Below, in pieces: positions 9,529 through 17,007 of a stretch of DNA of 64,000 nt. Each line of letters begins with the position of its first letter. Within the stretch, counting starts at the first letter, position 1. The stretch covers positions 1 through 64,000 of the forward strand of contig JAQTOU010000001.1 of assembly GCA_028713125.1 (NCBI GenBank), in the 5' to 3' direction. The position numbers were made by a program, and so were the translations under genes. The DNA comes from Elusimicrobiales bacterium (GTDB lineage: Bacteria > Elusimicrobiota > Elusimicrobia > Elusimicrobiales > UBA9959). The notes under the pieces were generated by a model, which was not told the DNA's origin, made no database searches, and saw only the letters and a list, made by a program, of their open reading frames with translations.

Positions 9529-9544
9529 GGCCTGACCCAATATC

Positions 9545-11683
9545 ATGAAGCTGACTACACGGTTCCTACTTATCCTCCTGGGCATAGCGGTGCTCCCGCT
9601 GCTGCTTTCCGTGGGTTGGAACGTCTACCAGTACAATTCCTCCGTGGCCAGCTACTTCGAGCTGCATAAGGGCCTCTCCGGGCTTTCGGCGGTGAACGTC
9701 GACGAGTGGTTCCTGACCACCAACCGCAGCCTGGCTTTCCTTTACGAGATCGAGAACCCGCTGCAGGCCAAAAAGCTGGACGAGGCCAAGGTGATCCAGC
9801 AGGCCGCCCGCATAAATTCCGACATCATGTCCCTGAGCCTGCTTTCCCAGGAAGGGAAGGAAGTCTTCTTCATCCAGAGCGACAAGGTCAGGGAAAAGAA
9901 GTCCCTTGCTTCCTTTGCCGTGGAGCTTTCCAGCCGGGCGCACGATTCCGGCATAGTTACCGCCGGGGACCCGGTCTGCGTGAAAGGCCAGGCTTTTTTC
10001 CCGCTGGCCTACCCGCTGGTGGACGGCCGCGTTGTTCTCTTCCATTTCGCTATGGACAAGCTGCTGGGCAAGATAAATTCCCAGCACGCCGGGCGCACCG
10101 GCCGGGTATTTATTTCCGACGGCCAGGGCCGCCCCCTCCCCTGCCAGGATATGAAGGGCCTGGACTACAAGCCGGCGGAGATGAAAAAAGCCTTCCATGC
10201 CGGCGGCCGGACCGGCACGCTGGCCAAATTCGAATTTTCCGGCGAGGAATATGCGGGCGCCTACGCGGCAATAGACAAGCTTGACTGGGCGGCGGTCTCG
10301 ATCCAGTCGGAGGATGAGCTCTACGGCAAGCAGCGCAAATCCATCCTGGTGTTCTCTCTGCTGGCCGTTGCCATTTTCGGCATAACCATGGTGGTGGTTT
10401 TCCTGATCTCCAACCGCATCATCGTCCCGATCAACAACATGGTCAACAGCGTCAAGGGCTTCCTGCGCACCCAGCACCTGGACCAGGTCATCGCCCAGCA
10501 GGGCTGGCCCGAGATCAGGGTGCTGGTGGGCGTCCTGAACCGCCTGATGCTCGAGCTGCAGGCCTACCGCGCCTTCCAGCTGAACCAGATCGTGGAAGAG
10601 AAGGGCAAGGCCCAGGCGCTCATCGATACCATTTCCGACGGCGTCGTCCTGGTGGACGACCGCGGCTCGCTCATCTATTCCAATAATACGGCCCTCAAGC
10701 TGCTTGGCATCCCGAAGATCTCTCCAGAGGTGGCGCTGCCGCGCTCCGTAAAGAACGAGGCTTTCTTCAAGGGCCTGACCGATATGATGGCGATAAAGGA
10801 GAAGTACCTGCGCGTGGAAATAGACGCCCCGGTCGAGACCGAAACTTCTACCGTGATGAAGAGCTTCCGCGTGATCTCCAACCAGTTCCTCCTCGCCACG
10901 CTCAAGCGCCCCGGGCGCGTCCTCATCATCCGCGACATCACCAGCGAGAAGGAGATCGAGAAGGCCAAGGAAGACTTCTTCCATATGATAACGCACGACA
11001 TGCGCGCGCCGCTTTCCACCCTGCAGGGCTATACCGAGCTCCTGATGAAGAAGATACCGTCTTCGCCATCCACGGACAAATATCTGACAAGCATGCTTTA
11101 CTCCTCGCGGCGCCTCCGCGGCATGATCGACGACATCCTCAATACCACCAAGCTTGAGCGCGGAAACATGACGCTCGGACTGGACCTTGTCGACGCGGGG
11201 GCGATAATAACCCGCGTGCGCGAGAACCACGAGCCGGTGGCCGGCCCGAAGAACATAAAGCTCTCTGTCGTGCTCCCGCCCTCGCCCATAATGGTCACCG
11301 CCGACCCGGGCCTGCTCGAGCGCGTCATCACCAATTTGATGGGCAACTCGCTCAAGTTCACCCCGGGCGGAGGCAGCATAATCCTTTCGACCTGGGAGAC
11401 CAAGGACGAGGTCTTCTTCGCGGTCGAGGACACCGGGCCCGGCATCCCGGAGAACAAGCGCAAAGAGATCTTCGAGAAATATTCGCAGATGGAAGAGCAC
11501 AAGAGCATGGGCTTCGGCCTGGGGCTCGCCATGTGCAAAATGACGGTGGAGCTGCATAAGGGAAATATCTGGGTGGAGTCCGAGGTGGGCAAAGGGAGCA
11601 AGTTCATCTTTACGGTCTCCAAGTCCATGGCCGTTCCGGCGCCGGCCGCGCCGCCGGCACCCCCTCCTCCCCCCGCGGCCTGA
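9545..11683 (+). CDS. Membrane sensor histidine kinase with HAMP and PAS domains
   Basis: 712 residues. A first membrane helix (about 5-28), an extracytoplasmic sensor of some 230 residues and a second helix (about 265-290) lead into HAMP, PAS (TISDGVVLVDDRGSLIYSN), HisKA and HATPase_c domains. The phospho-acceptor is His484 in HMITHDMRAPLSTL. The ATP lid is seen as NLMGNSLKFTPGGG, EDTGPGIPE and GFGLGLAMCK. The protein ends in an alanine/proline tail. It follows motB by 16 bases and precedes two single-domain receivers, so it probably signals to them and may control the motor. The sensed signal is unknown. Confidence 0.92.
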   Translation: MKLTTRFLLILLGIAVLPLLLSVGWNVYQYNSSVASYFELHKGLSGLSAVNVDEWFLTTNRSLAFLYEIENPLQAKKLDEAKVIQQAARINSDIMSLSLLSQEGKEVFFIQSDKVREKKSLASFAVELSSRAHDSGIVTAGDPVCVKGQAFFPLAYPLVDGRVVLFHFAMDKLLGKINSQHAGRTGRVFISDGQGRPLPCQDMKGLDYKPAEMKKAFHAGGRTGTLAKFEFSGEEYAGAYAAIDKLDWAAVSIQSEDELYGKQRKSILVFSLLAVAIFGITMVVVFLISNRIIVPINNMVNSVKGFLRTQHLDQVIAQQGWPEIRVLVGVLNRLMLELQAYRAFQLNQIVEEKGKAQALIDTISDGVVLVDDRGSLIYSNNTALKLLGIPKISPEVALPRSVKNEAFFKGLTDMMAIKEKYLRVEIDAPVETETSTVMKSFRVISNQFLLATLKRPGRVLIIRDITSEKEIEKAKEDFFHMITHDMRAPLSTLQGYTELLMKKIPSSPSTDKYLTSMLYSSRRLRGMIDDILNTTKLERGNMTLGLDLVDAGAIITRVRENHEPVAGPKNIKLSVVLPPSPIMVTADPGLLERVITNLMGNSLKFTPGGGSIILSTWETKDEVFFAVEDTGPGIPENKRKEIFEKYSQMEEHKSMGFGLGLAMCKMTVELHKGNIWVESEVGKGSKFIFTVSKSMAVPAPAAPPAPPPPPAA

Positions 11684-11709
11684 GGTGGCGCAGATCCGGA
11701 GATAAACCT

Positions 11710-12099
11710 ATGGGACCTAAAACTAACCTGATGCTGATCGTTGACGATAACGTGGAGTTCCGCACCATGGTTTCCGATTACTTTACCGACCTCGGCTTTA
11801 CCGTGGAGATAGCCGGCGACGGCCGCGAGGGGCTGCTGAAAGCCAAGGCCATCCGCCCCGACATCATCCTGTGCGACGTTATGATGCCCGACATCGGAGG
11901 GATCGAGGTCCTGCGCAACCTGCAGACGGACGACGATACCCGCGATATCCCGGTCCTCGTGATAACGGGCAGCTTCTTCGATAAGAACATGAGCGAGCTT
12001 TTCAGGCAGGAATCCAACTGCCGCGAATTCATGAGCAAGACGGTGGAGCTTTCCTACCTGCAGAAGAAGGTGGAGGCCCTGGTCCCTAAAAAACCATGA
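11710..12099 (+). CDS. Single-domain response regulator (CheY-like)
   Basis: 129 residues, one receiver domain and no output domain. The acidic pair is Asp12/Asp13 (LIVDDN), the phospho-acceptor Asp56 (LCDVMMPD), and the switch Thr lies in VITGS. The conserved lysine fits MSKTVE near residue 113, though the usual K-P is K-T. Its stop overlaps the start of the next receiver gene by 4 bases (ATGA). In a MotAB setting such a CheY-size protein could bind the rotor, as CheY binds FliM or FliG-associated parts, but no FliM is visible, so its target is unknown. Confidence 0.9.
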   Translation: MGPKTNLMLIVDDNVEFRTMVSDYFTDLGFTVEIAGDGREGLLKAKAIRPDIILCDVMMPDIGGIEVLRNLQTDDDTRDIPVLVITGSFFDKNMSELFRQESNCREFMSKTVELSYLQKKVEALVPKKP

Positions 12100-12473
12100 C
12101 GCCCCGCCCTAAAGTTCTTATCGTCGACGACGAACCCGATTACCTGTCCATCGCCGCGCGCATCGCTGCCAAGGCGGGCTGCGCCGTGGTCACGGCCCCC
12201 CTCGCCCTCAAAGGGGTGGAGCTCGCCGAGAAAGAGAGGCCCTCGATGATACTCCTCGACGTAGGGCTGCCGGACATAAGCGGGTTCGAAGCCGCGCGCC
12301 GTATCCGCAAAGTTCCCGCCCTCGCCCGCACGCCTATAATTTTTTTTACGGTCCGCTCCGAACTGGATATGGTTTCCGAGGGTTTGAAGCTCGGCGCGGC
12401 CGGCTATGTCATAAAGCCCTTCGACCCTGACGAGCTGCTGGCCCGCATAAAGGCGGCTGTTTTTCCCGCATGA
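12096..12473 (+). CDS. Single-domain response regulator
   Basis: 125 residues, complete receiver with Asp11/Asp12 (LIVDDEPD), phospho-acceptor Asp55 (LLDVGLPDISG), switch Thr in FFTVRSE and the KPFD lysine motif. No output domain. It overlaps its neighbours by 4 bases on both sides, so three receiver genes are translationally coupled. The pair of adjacent CheY-size receivers suggests a relay or two output states from the kinase encoded upstream. Confidence 0.9.
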   Translation: MTPRPKVLIVDDEPDYLSIAARIAAKAGCAVVTAPLALKGVELAEKERPSMILLDVGLPDISGFEAARRIRKVPALARTPIIFFTVRSELDMVSEGLKLGAAGYVIKPFDPDELLARIKAAVFPA

Positions 12474-13150
12474 AACCCGGCGCCGACTGCGTAACTTCCA
12501 ACCCGCACATGGCGGACTTTTTAAAGTCCGCGTTGCCGGGCTTCCGCCTAAAATTCTACCCCTCGGCCGCAGCGTTCCTGAAATCGCCTCCTGCCAAAGG
12601 CCTGGTTGTTATAGATTCCTCCCTCCCTGATATGAGCGGGCGCGACCTGGTTTCGGTATTGCGCGGCGATAAGAAAACTTCCGGCCTGCTTCTGGTCCTT
12701 ACCGGCGGCGGCCCTTATTCCCCCGCCGCCGCTGCGCTGTCGCTGGAGAACGGGGCCGACGAATATTTCTCTTTCCCACCCGACGCGCGCCTTTTCAGCG
12801 CCCGCCTGCTGAACCTGCTCGCGCGTACGGGTCGCTCCGGGGATGCCCCCGTGAAGCCGGCGGAGTATCGTTTTGGCGCGCTTATTATTTCTCCCGAAGC
12901 CAGGACGGCTTCGGTCGGCGCGGCCCGGGTAAAGCTTACCGCGCTGGAGTTCGATCTGCTGCTCTATTTTCTTAAGAACCAGGGCAGGGTGGTTGCCCGC
13001 ACCGTTCTGCTCGAGCAGGTTTGGAAGCAGGGCCTCGAGGCCGGCCCGCGCGCTGTGGACAAGCGGATAGAGGCCCTGCGCTCCCGCCTGGGCAAATTCG
13101 GTTCGAAGATCAGGACGGTCTTCGGTTTAGGCTATATTTTTAAGATGTGA
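12470..13150 (+). CDS. OmpR-family winged-helix regulator with degenerate receiver
   Basis: 226 residues. The C-terminal part (about 130-226) is a typical OmpR/PhoB DNA-binding domain: KLTALEFDLLLYFLKNQGRVVAR, VWKQG, RAVDKRIEALRSRLG and the closing GLGYIF. The N-terminal receiver keeps the acceptor Asp49 (VVIDSSLPDMSG). It lacks the paired acidic residues at its start (CVTSNPHMADF) and the K-P motif (SFPPDA), so normal Mg-dependent phosphorylation is doubtful. It is the last gene of the motAB/kinase/receiver run; its ATG overlaps the previous stop. Likely a transcription factor controlled by some other input than phosphorylation. Confidence 0.88.
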   Translation: MKPGADCVTSNPHMADFLKSALPGFRLKFYPSAAAFLKSPPAKGLVVIDSSLPDMSGRDLVSVLRGDKKTSGLLLVLTGGGPYSPAAAALSLENGADEYFSFPPDARLFSARLLNLLARTGRSGDAPVKPAEYRFGALIISPEARTASVGAARVKLTALEFDLLLYFLKNQGRVVARTVLLEQVWKQGLEAGPRAVDKRIEALRSRLGKFGSKIRTVFGLGYIFKM

Positions 13151-13332
13151 GCTATGGAGAGGGCCGTCACGCATAAACCGCATAGCGGTTTTGCGCGACC
13201 CCGGCTCGGCGTTTTCGCTTACGTAAGAAAACGCCTCCGCCCTTGCGGCCCGGGCGCGAAGCATATTATGCTTCGCTCTAAAGCCGGGCCTCACCATCCG
13301 CAAAGGGTGCGCGGGGCAAACCCCGGCCTCCC
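13151..13332. repeat. Palindrome-rich spacer between convergent operons
   Basis: 182 bases with several inverted repeats: a 7-bp stem AAACCGC-ata-GCGGTTT (13175-13191) that may end the plus-strand operon, GGCGTTTT/AAAACGCC with an inner CTTAC/GTAAG stem (13208-13234), a 10-bp stem around 13256-13276, and GGGG-caaa-CCCC near 13315. The end of this spacer (CAAAGGGTGCGCGGGGCAA) resembles the spacer at about 16935-16970 (CAAAGGGTTCGCGTGGCAA), pointing to a dispersed repeat. No gene is seen. Confidence 0.55.
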
Positions 13333-15306
13333 TTACCCTGCCAGAGGGATCAAGACTTCCACTATCGCGCCGCGCTCTTTTTTGTTGGAAACTTCCAGCT
13401 TCCCGCCGTGCTTTTCCGCTATGCGGTGGGCTACGGCCAGGCCGATGCCGGCCTTCCCTTTTTCAGTGGTGTTGAACGGGGCGAAAAGCTTCGACAGCGC
13501 CTCCTGGGAGAAACCGGGCCCGCTGTCCTCGAAGCGTACCGAGGCGTAGCGCCCGTCTTCGGTGCTTTTCAGCGTGACGCGCAGGCTGCCGCCCTGCTGC
13601 AGGCGCTCGTAGGCGTTCTTTATCAGATGGTAGAAAAGGATCTTCATGCTCTCTGGCGCGAGGGGCGCGCGCAGGCGCGGGTTAAGTATCGCGGCCGAGA
13701 TAGTGATCTTCCGCTGTTTGAACGCCCTTTCCCAGGCGCCGACCTCGGCCGACACGAAACCGGCCAGTTCGGTATCCAGAAGCTCGGGAGCTTCGGGGTC
13801 CAGGTATTCCTGCCAGCCCTTCAGCAAATTGACCGAGGCCAGGAGGTTCTTCATGGCCGGCTCCAGGCTTTTGCGCTCGGCGGCCGGTATGCGCAGGTTG
13901 AAAGTTTTCAGGTCCTTGGCTGCCCTCTCGAGCGAAGTTATCATCCGCGAGTTAAAGTCCGTCTGCTCCCTTTTAAGGAAGCCGCTGAACTTGATGTTCT
14001 TGCGGCGGAGGTCCTCGTTCTCTATTTCCAGCTCTTCGATCTTTTTCAGGTCCGTCCTGAGCTTGTCGATCTGCAGGTCGCGGTCCTCGACGGCCTTCAG
14101 CACGCGCGCGGCGTAATCCGCGGCCGTGCTTATCTTCGTTTTAAGGGCGTCTATTTCTCCCTCTAGAGATTTTATTTTTATGCCGGCGCGCCGGGAGTTT
14201 TCTTTTTCGGCGGCCAGGCCGTTCTTGGCGTCGCGCAGCAGGCCGTTGACCTTTTCCATGTCCGCCTCGCGCCCCTTAAGTTCCTCGACATAGGAGGCGT
14301 TCTGCTCCTGGGCCTGGGTGAGCGCGCTCTTCAGGGCTGCGGCGCGCTTCTGCAGCTCGAAGACCTGGTTTACGGCGCCGCTGAAATTGGAGCGCTGCTC
14401 CTGCGCCTGCAGGGCGTGCTCGTCAGAAGCCTGGCGGAGTTTTTCCGCCGTAAATTTAGAGGCGTCCAGTTCGGCGCGCAGCGCGGCGCAGTCGGAGAGC
14501 GCGGTTTTCAAAGCGTTCTCTTTTTCCGAGAGGGCAGCGGCAAGGGCCGAGGCGCGGCCTTCCAGGGCGGCTTTCTCTTCGGCGGTAAGTTTTTCTTTTG
14601 AGACCGCCTGCGCCAGCGCCGTTTCGATGGCGGCCAGTTCCCGGCTTTTGCCGGCTAGCTCCTCGCGGAGGCCAGACAGCTCTTCCTCGGAGGCGGCCAG
14701 GGAGCCCTTAAATAAGTTTTCACGCGCGGACGCGGCCGCCAGCTCAGCCGCGGCGACCTCTGCGGCGCGCTTTCCTTTCTCTACCCGCTCCAGCAGGGCC
14801 TCATAGGCGGACGGCTGCTTCCCGGAGATCTCGGAGTCCTCCCTGAGCGCGCGGGCGAGCTCCGGCAGGGACATCAGGCCGGCTATCTTTTCCTTGAACG
14901 ATTCTATGGCCGCGTCGCGCGCCGACAAAGCTTCCCTGAGTCCTTCGGCCTCCGCCCGCAGGGCTGCAAGTTCCGCGCCGGCCAGGGCGCTTTCGCTTTC
15001 CTTTCTGATGAGCGAGGCCTTGATTTCGGCGGCCTCGCGGGCCTGCCGCGCGGCGAGCGCCAGGGTTTCGGCGTCCTTGTTTATGGAAATTTTCAGGCTT
15101 TCGGTTTCGGCCTTAAGGCGGCGCTCCCGCTCCGCGCTTTCGGCCAGCATCTTCTCGAGATGCAGCGCCTTAGCCGAGGTGTCGAGGAGGCCTTTCCGGG
15201 CGTCGGCGCGCTCGGCCTCGGAGCGGGCGGAGGCGTCCTGGGCCTCGCCTACAGCGCGCCAGAGATAGTCGAGCTCGGTGTTGAAAGCGTCGGAGGGCAG
15301 GCTCAC
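13333..15306 (-). CDS. Long coiled-coil protein with C-terminal histidine-kinase-type ATPase domain
   Basis: 657 residues. About 20-440 is heptad-rich coiled coil (long runs of A, E, K, L, R with almost no proline). Residues about 509-657 form a GHKL ATPase domain: HLIKNAYERL with Asn564, EDSGPGFS (594-598) and GIGLAVAHR near 620. The helical stretch before the ATPase domain (RMITSLERAAKDLKTF) lies where the dimerisation/phospho-acceptor helix should be but has no histidine, so this may not be an autophosphorylating kinase. No signal peptide or membrane helix is present. The GTG start overlaps the FliF-FliG stop by 4 bases (GTGA), so the two are co-translated. A cytoplasmic partner or regulator of the rotor is a reasonable guess. 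Confidence 0.82.
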   Translation of the reverse strand: MSLPSDAFNTELDYLWRAVGEAQDASARSEAERADARKGLLDTSAKALHLEKMLAESAERERRLKAETESLKISINKDAETLALAARQAREAAEIKASLIRKESESALAGAELAALRAEAEGLREALSARDAAIESFKEKIAGLMSLPELARALREDSEISGKQPSAYEALLERVEKGKRAAEVAAAELAAASARENLFKGSLAASEEELSGLREELAGKSRELAAIETALAQAVSKEKLTAEEKAALEGRASALAAALSEKENALKTALSDCAALRAELDASKFTAEKLRQASDEHALQAQEQRSNFSGAVNQVFELQKRAAALKSALTQAQEQNASYVEELKGREADMEKVNGLLRDAKNGLAAEKENSRRAGIKIKSLEGEIDALKTKISTAADYAARVLKAVEDRDLQIDKLRTDLKKIEELEIENEDLRRKNIKFSGFLKREQTDFNSRMITSLERAAKDLKTFNLRIPAAERKSLEPAMKNLLASVNLLKGWQEYLDPEAPELLDTELAGFVSAEVGAWERAFKQRKITISAAILNPRLRAPLAPESMKILFYHLIKNAYERLQQGGSLRVTLKSTEDGRYASVRFEDSGPGFSQEALSKLFAPFNTTEKGKAGIGLAVAHRIAEKHGGKLEVSNKKERGAIVEVLIPLAG

Positions 15307-16742
15307 GCCGCCTCCTTTATCACTATCCGGCCCTTGGAGTTCAGCTCTATCGCGGCCGAGATGATCTTGGCGCGCGCGATCATTATCTTCTCTTCCTCGG
15401 GCTTGTTCAGCATCATGTCCTTGACTATGATGCGGATATCCTCGGGCAGGAGCCTCGTGACATTGCCGACGGCGGTTTCGCCCGCCGCGGAGAGCGCGGC
15501 GGCCCAGTCTACGTAGGGCAGGGACACCACGAGCGGGCGCAGGTTCTTTTCGTCCAGGCGGCAGAGATCGTCAAAAGTAACCATCTTGCGGCGCAGTTCC
15601 TCGGAGCCTTTGGGGTTCGTGCGCGTAAGATTGTCCATTATTTCGGTGCGCTCGGCCTCGTTGACCAGCGAGAGCAGGCGGCCCAGCTTTTCCGCGCCCT
15701 TCAGGCTTTTTTCGAGCTTCAGGCGCAGGTCGTTCTCTATCTCGTAGACTTTTTCAGGGTCGGCCTGCTTGAGGCCGAGCAGCTGGGCGGAGACCGCCTG
15801 TTTTTTAGCCGGGGCGAGCGCCAGCAGTATTTTGGAAGAGATGTGCGGCTTGCGGTCCGCCATATTGGCGATGATTATGGCCGCGTCTTCCTCCGGCATA
15901 TCCGAAAGAAGGTCCGCGGCCTCTTCGGGCGGGAGCTTTTCCATGAATTCAAAAGCCGACCCCGCCGTCAGCATTGCGCTGCCCGAGGCGGCGCGCGATT
16001 CCACGTCTATCACGTTGCCGAACTCATCCTCCTCGGTGCCTTCGCCTCCGGGGCCCATCGCCCCCCCTCCGGTGGTGGTGACGTTCGTGGAAGAGGGCGC
16101 GTTGATGCGGGCATAATCGACGAACCCGCTTAGAAGCTTGGAGGCCAGGATATACCCGAAGATAAGCAGCACGGCAAGGGCCAGGGCTCCGAAGGCCGAG
16201 GCGATAAGTACGGGGCGTATCTCCGGGGCTTCAAGGGTGCTTTTCCACCAGGGGAGCATTTCGGACCTTTCGGCGATGATGCTGTCTCCGCGGGCTTCGC
16301 TAAGGCGCAGGACCGCGGAGACCATCAGCTTTATGGCGTTGACGCGTGTTTCGGGCACGCTCCTGTCGAAGACGAGGGAGACGGAGAGCTTCTTTACACG
16401 GAATTCGCTGGTGCGCTGGCTTTCTTCGCGCTGCTGCTTGAGGTACTGGCCGGTCTTCTCCAGGATGTTGACGGAGGCGTAGCCGGGCAGGGTGAGGGTG
16501 TCTTCGGCGGGGGCGCCGGACTCGCTCTTGCCCTTGAGGACGATCTCCCCCTCTACGGAGACGAAGGAGCGGGCGCGGCCGCGGCCGACCAGCTGCTCGA
16601 GCAGGCGGGAGACGTCTTCCTGCATGCGGGTGGAGATCTCGGCGGCCTGCGCGCTGGGCGAGCCGACGGGAACGTCCTGCGCCTGCGCGCCAAGGGCGAG
16701 GCAGAGGATAGAAAGTGTGATGAGACGTGAAATTAGTTTCAT
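15303..16742 (-). CDS. FliF-FliG fusion: truncated MS-ring protein joined to rotor switch domains
   Basis: 479 residues. A signal peptide (1-21) is followed by a periplasmic segment (about 35-172) that matches the last ring-building part of FliF: SRLLEQLVGRGRARSFVSVEG, then VKKLSVSLVFDRSVPE and SEARGDSIIAERS. A membrane helix (about 177-201) fits FliF's second helix. A glycine-rich linker (215-262) leads to FliG: the middle domain (LPPEEAADLLSDMPEEDAA; residues 330-390) and C-terminal domain (VTFDDLCRLDEKNL to the end, KGRIVI). FliF's first helix and first two ring domains are absent, as is FliG's N-terminal FliF-binding domain, which a covalent fusion would make unnecessary. Not part of a flagellar operon; MotA/MotB lie 6 kb away. 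Confidence 0.85.
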   Translation of the reverse strand: MKLISRLITLSILCLALGAQAQDVPVGSPSAQAAEISTRMQEDVSRLLEQLVGRGRARSFVSVEGEIVLKGKSESGAPAEDTLTLPGYASVNILEKTGQYLKQQREESQRTSEFRVKKLSVSLVFDRSVPETRVNAIKLMVSAVLRLSEARGDSIIAERSEMLPWWKSTLEAPEIRPVLIASAFGALALAVLLIFGYILASKLLSGFVDYARINAPSSTNVTTTGGGAMGPGGEGTEEDEFGNVIDVESRAASGSAMLTAGSAFEFMEKLPPEEAADLLSDMPEEDAAIIIANMADRKPHISSKILLALAPAKKQAVSAQLLGLKQADPEKVYEIENDLRLKLEKSLKGAEKLGRLLSLVNEAERTEIMDNLTRTNPKGSEELRRKMVTFDDLCRLDEKNLRPLVVSLPYVDWAAALSAAGETAVGNVTRLLPEDIRIIVKDMMLNKPEEEKIMIARAKIISAAIELNSKGRIVIKEAA

Positions 16743-17007
16743 GGTTACACTATTATTCTATATAAAGCAGGTTACAGAGTTATTACAAGCTTTCGTTAGG
16801 ACTAGCGTCTTTGCCATCAACTCACGTCAGAGATGCGTAGTCGGGGGCCTGTCAGGGACATTGCCGCGCGAACCCTGGAAGATGGAAACCGTTGCGCGGT
16901 TTCCCCCCGCCTTGGGAATTATGGCGGGGCCCCCCTTCCCCAAAGGGTTCGCGTGGCAACGCCCCTGCCACCCCTCCGTGCAAAGACGCAGACACTGAAA
17001 TGCCTGT
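16743..17007. repeat. Spacer with strong inverted repeats between kinase and FliF-FliG genes
   Basis: 265 bases with no supported gene. It contains GGAAACCG-ttgcg-CGGTTTCC (about 16884-16904), CCCCGCC/GGCGGGG with an 11-base loop just after it, and a segment CAAAGGGTTCGCGTGGCAACGCCCC that resembles the spacer at 13290-13325. The hairpins could end the transcript of the upstream kinase gene or be copies of a REP-like repeat. The bases next to the FliF-FliG start are AT-rich (gttacactattattctatataaag) and may hold its promoter. Confidence 0.5.

Noticed and set aside
15303-16742. The FliF-like part belonging to a type III secretion ring (YscJ/SctJ)
   Set aside because: The periplasmic part matches the FliF domain after the YscJ-like ones, and the cytoplasmic part is FliG, which injectisomes lack.
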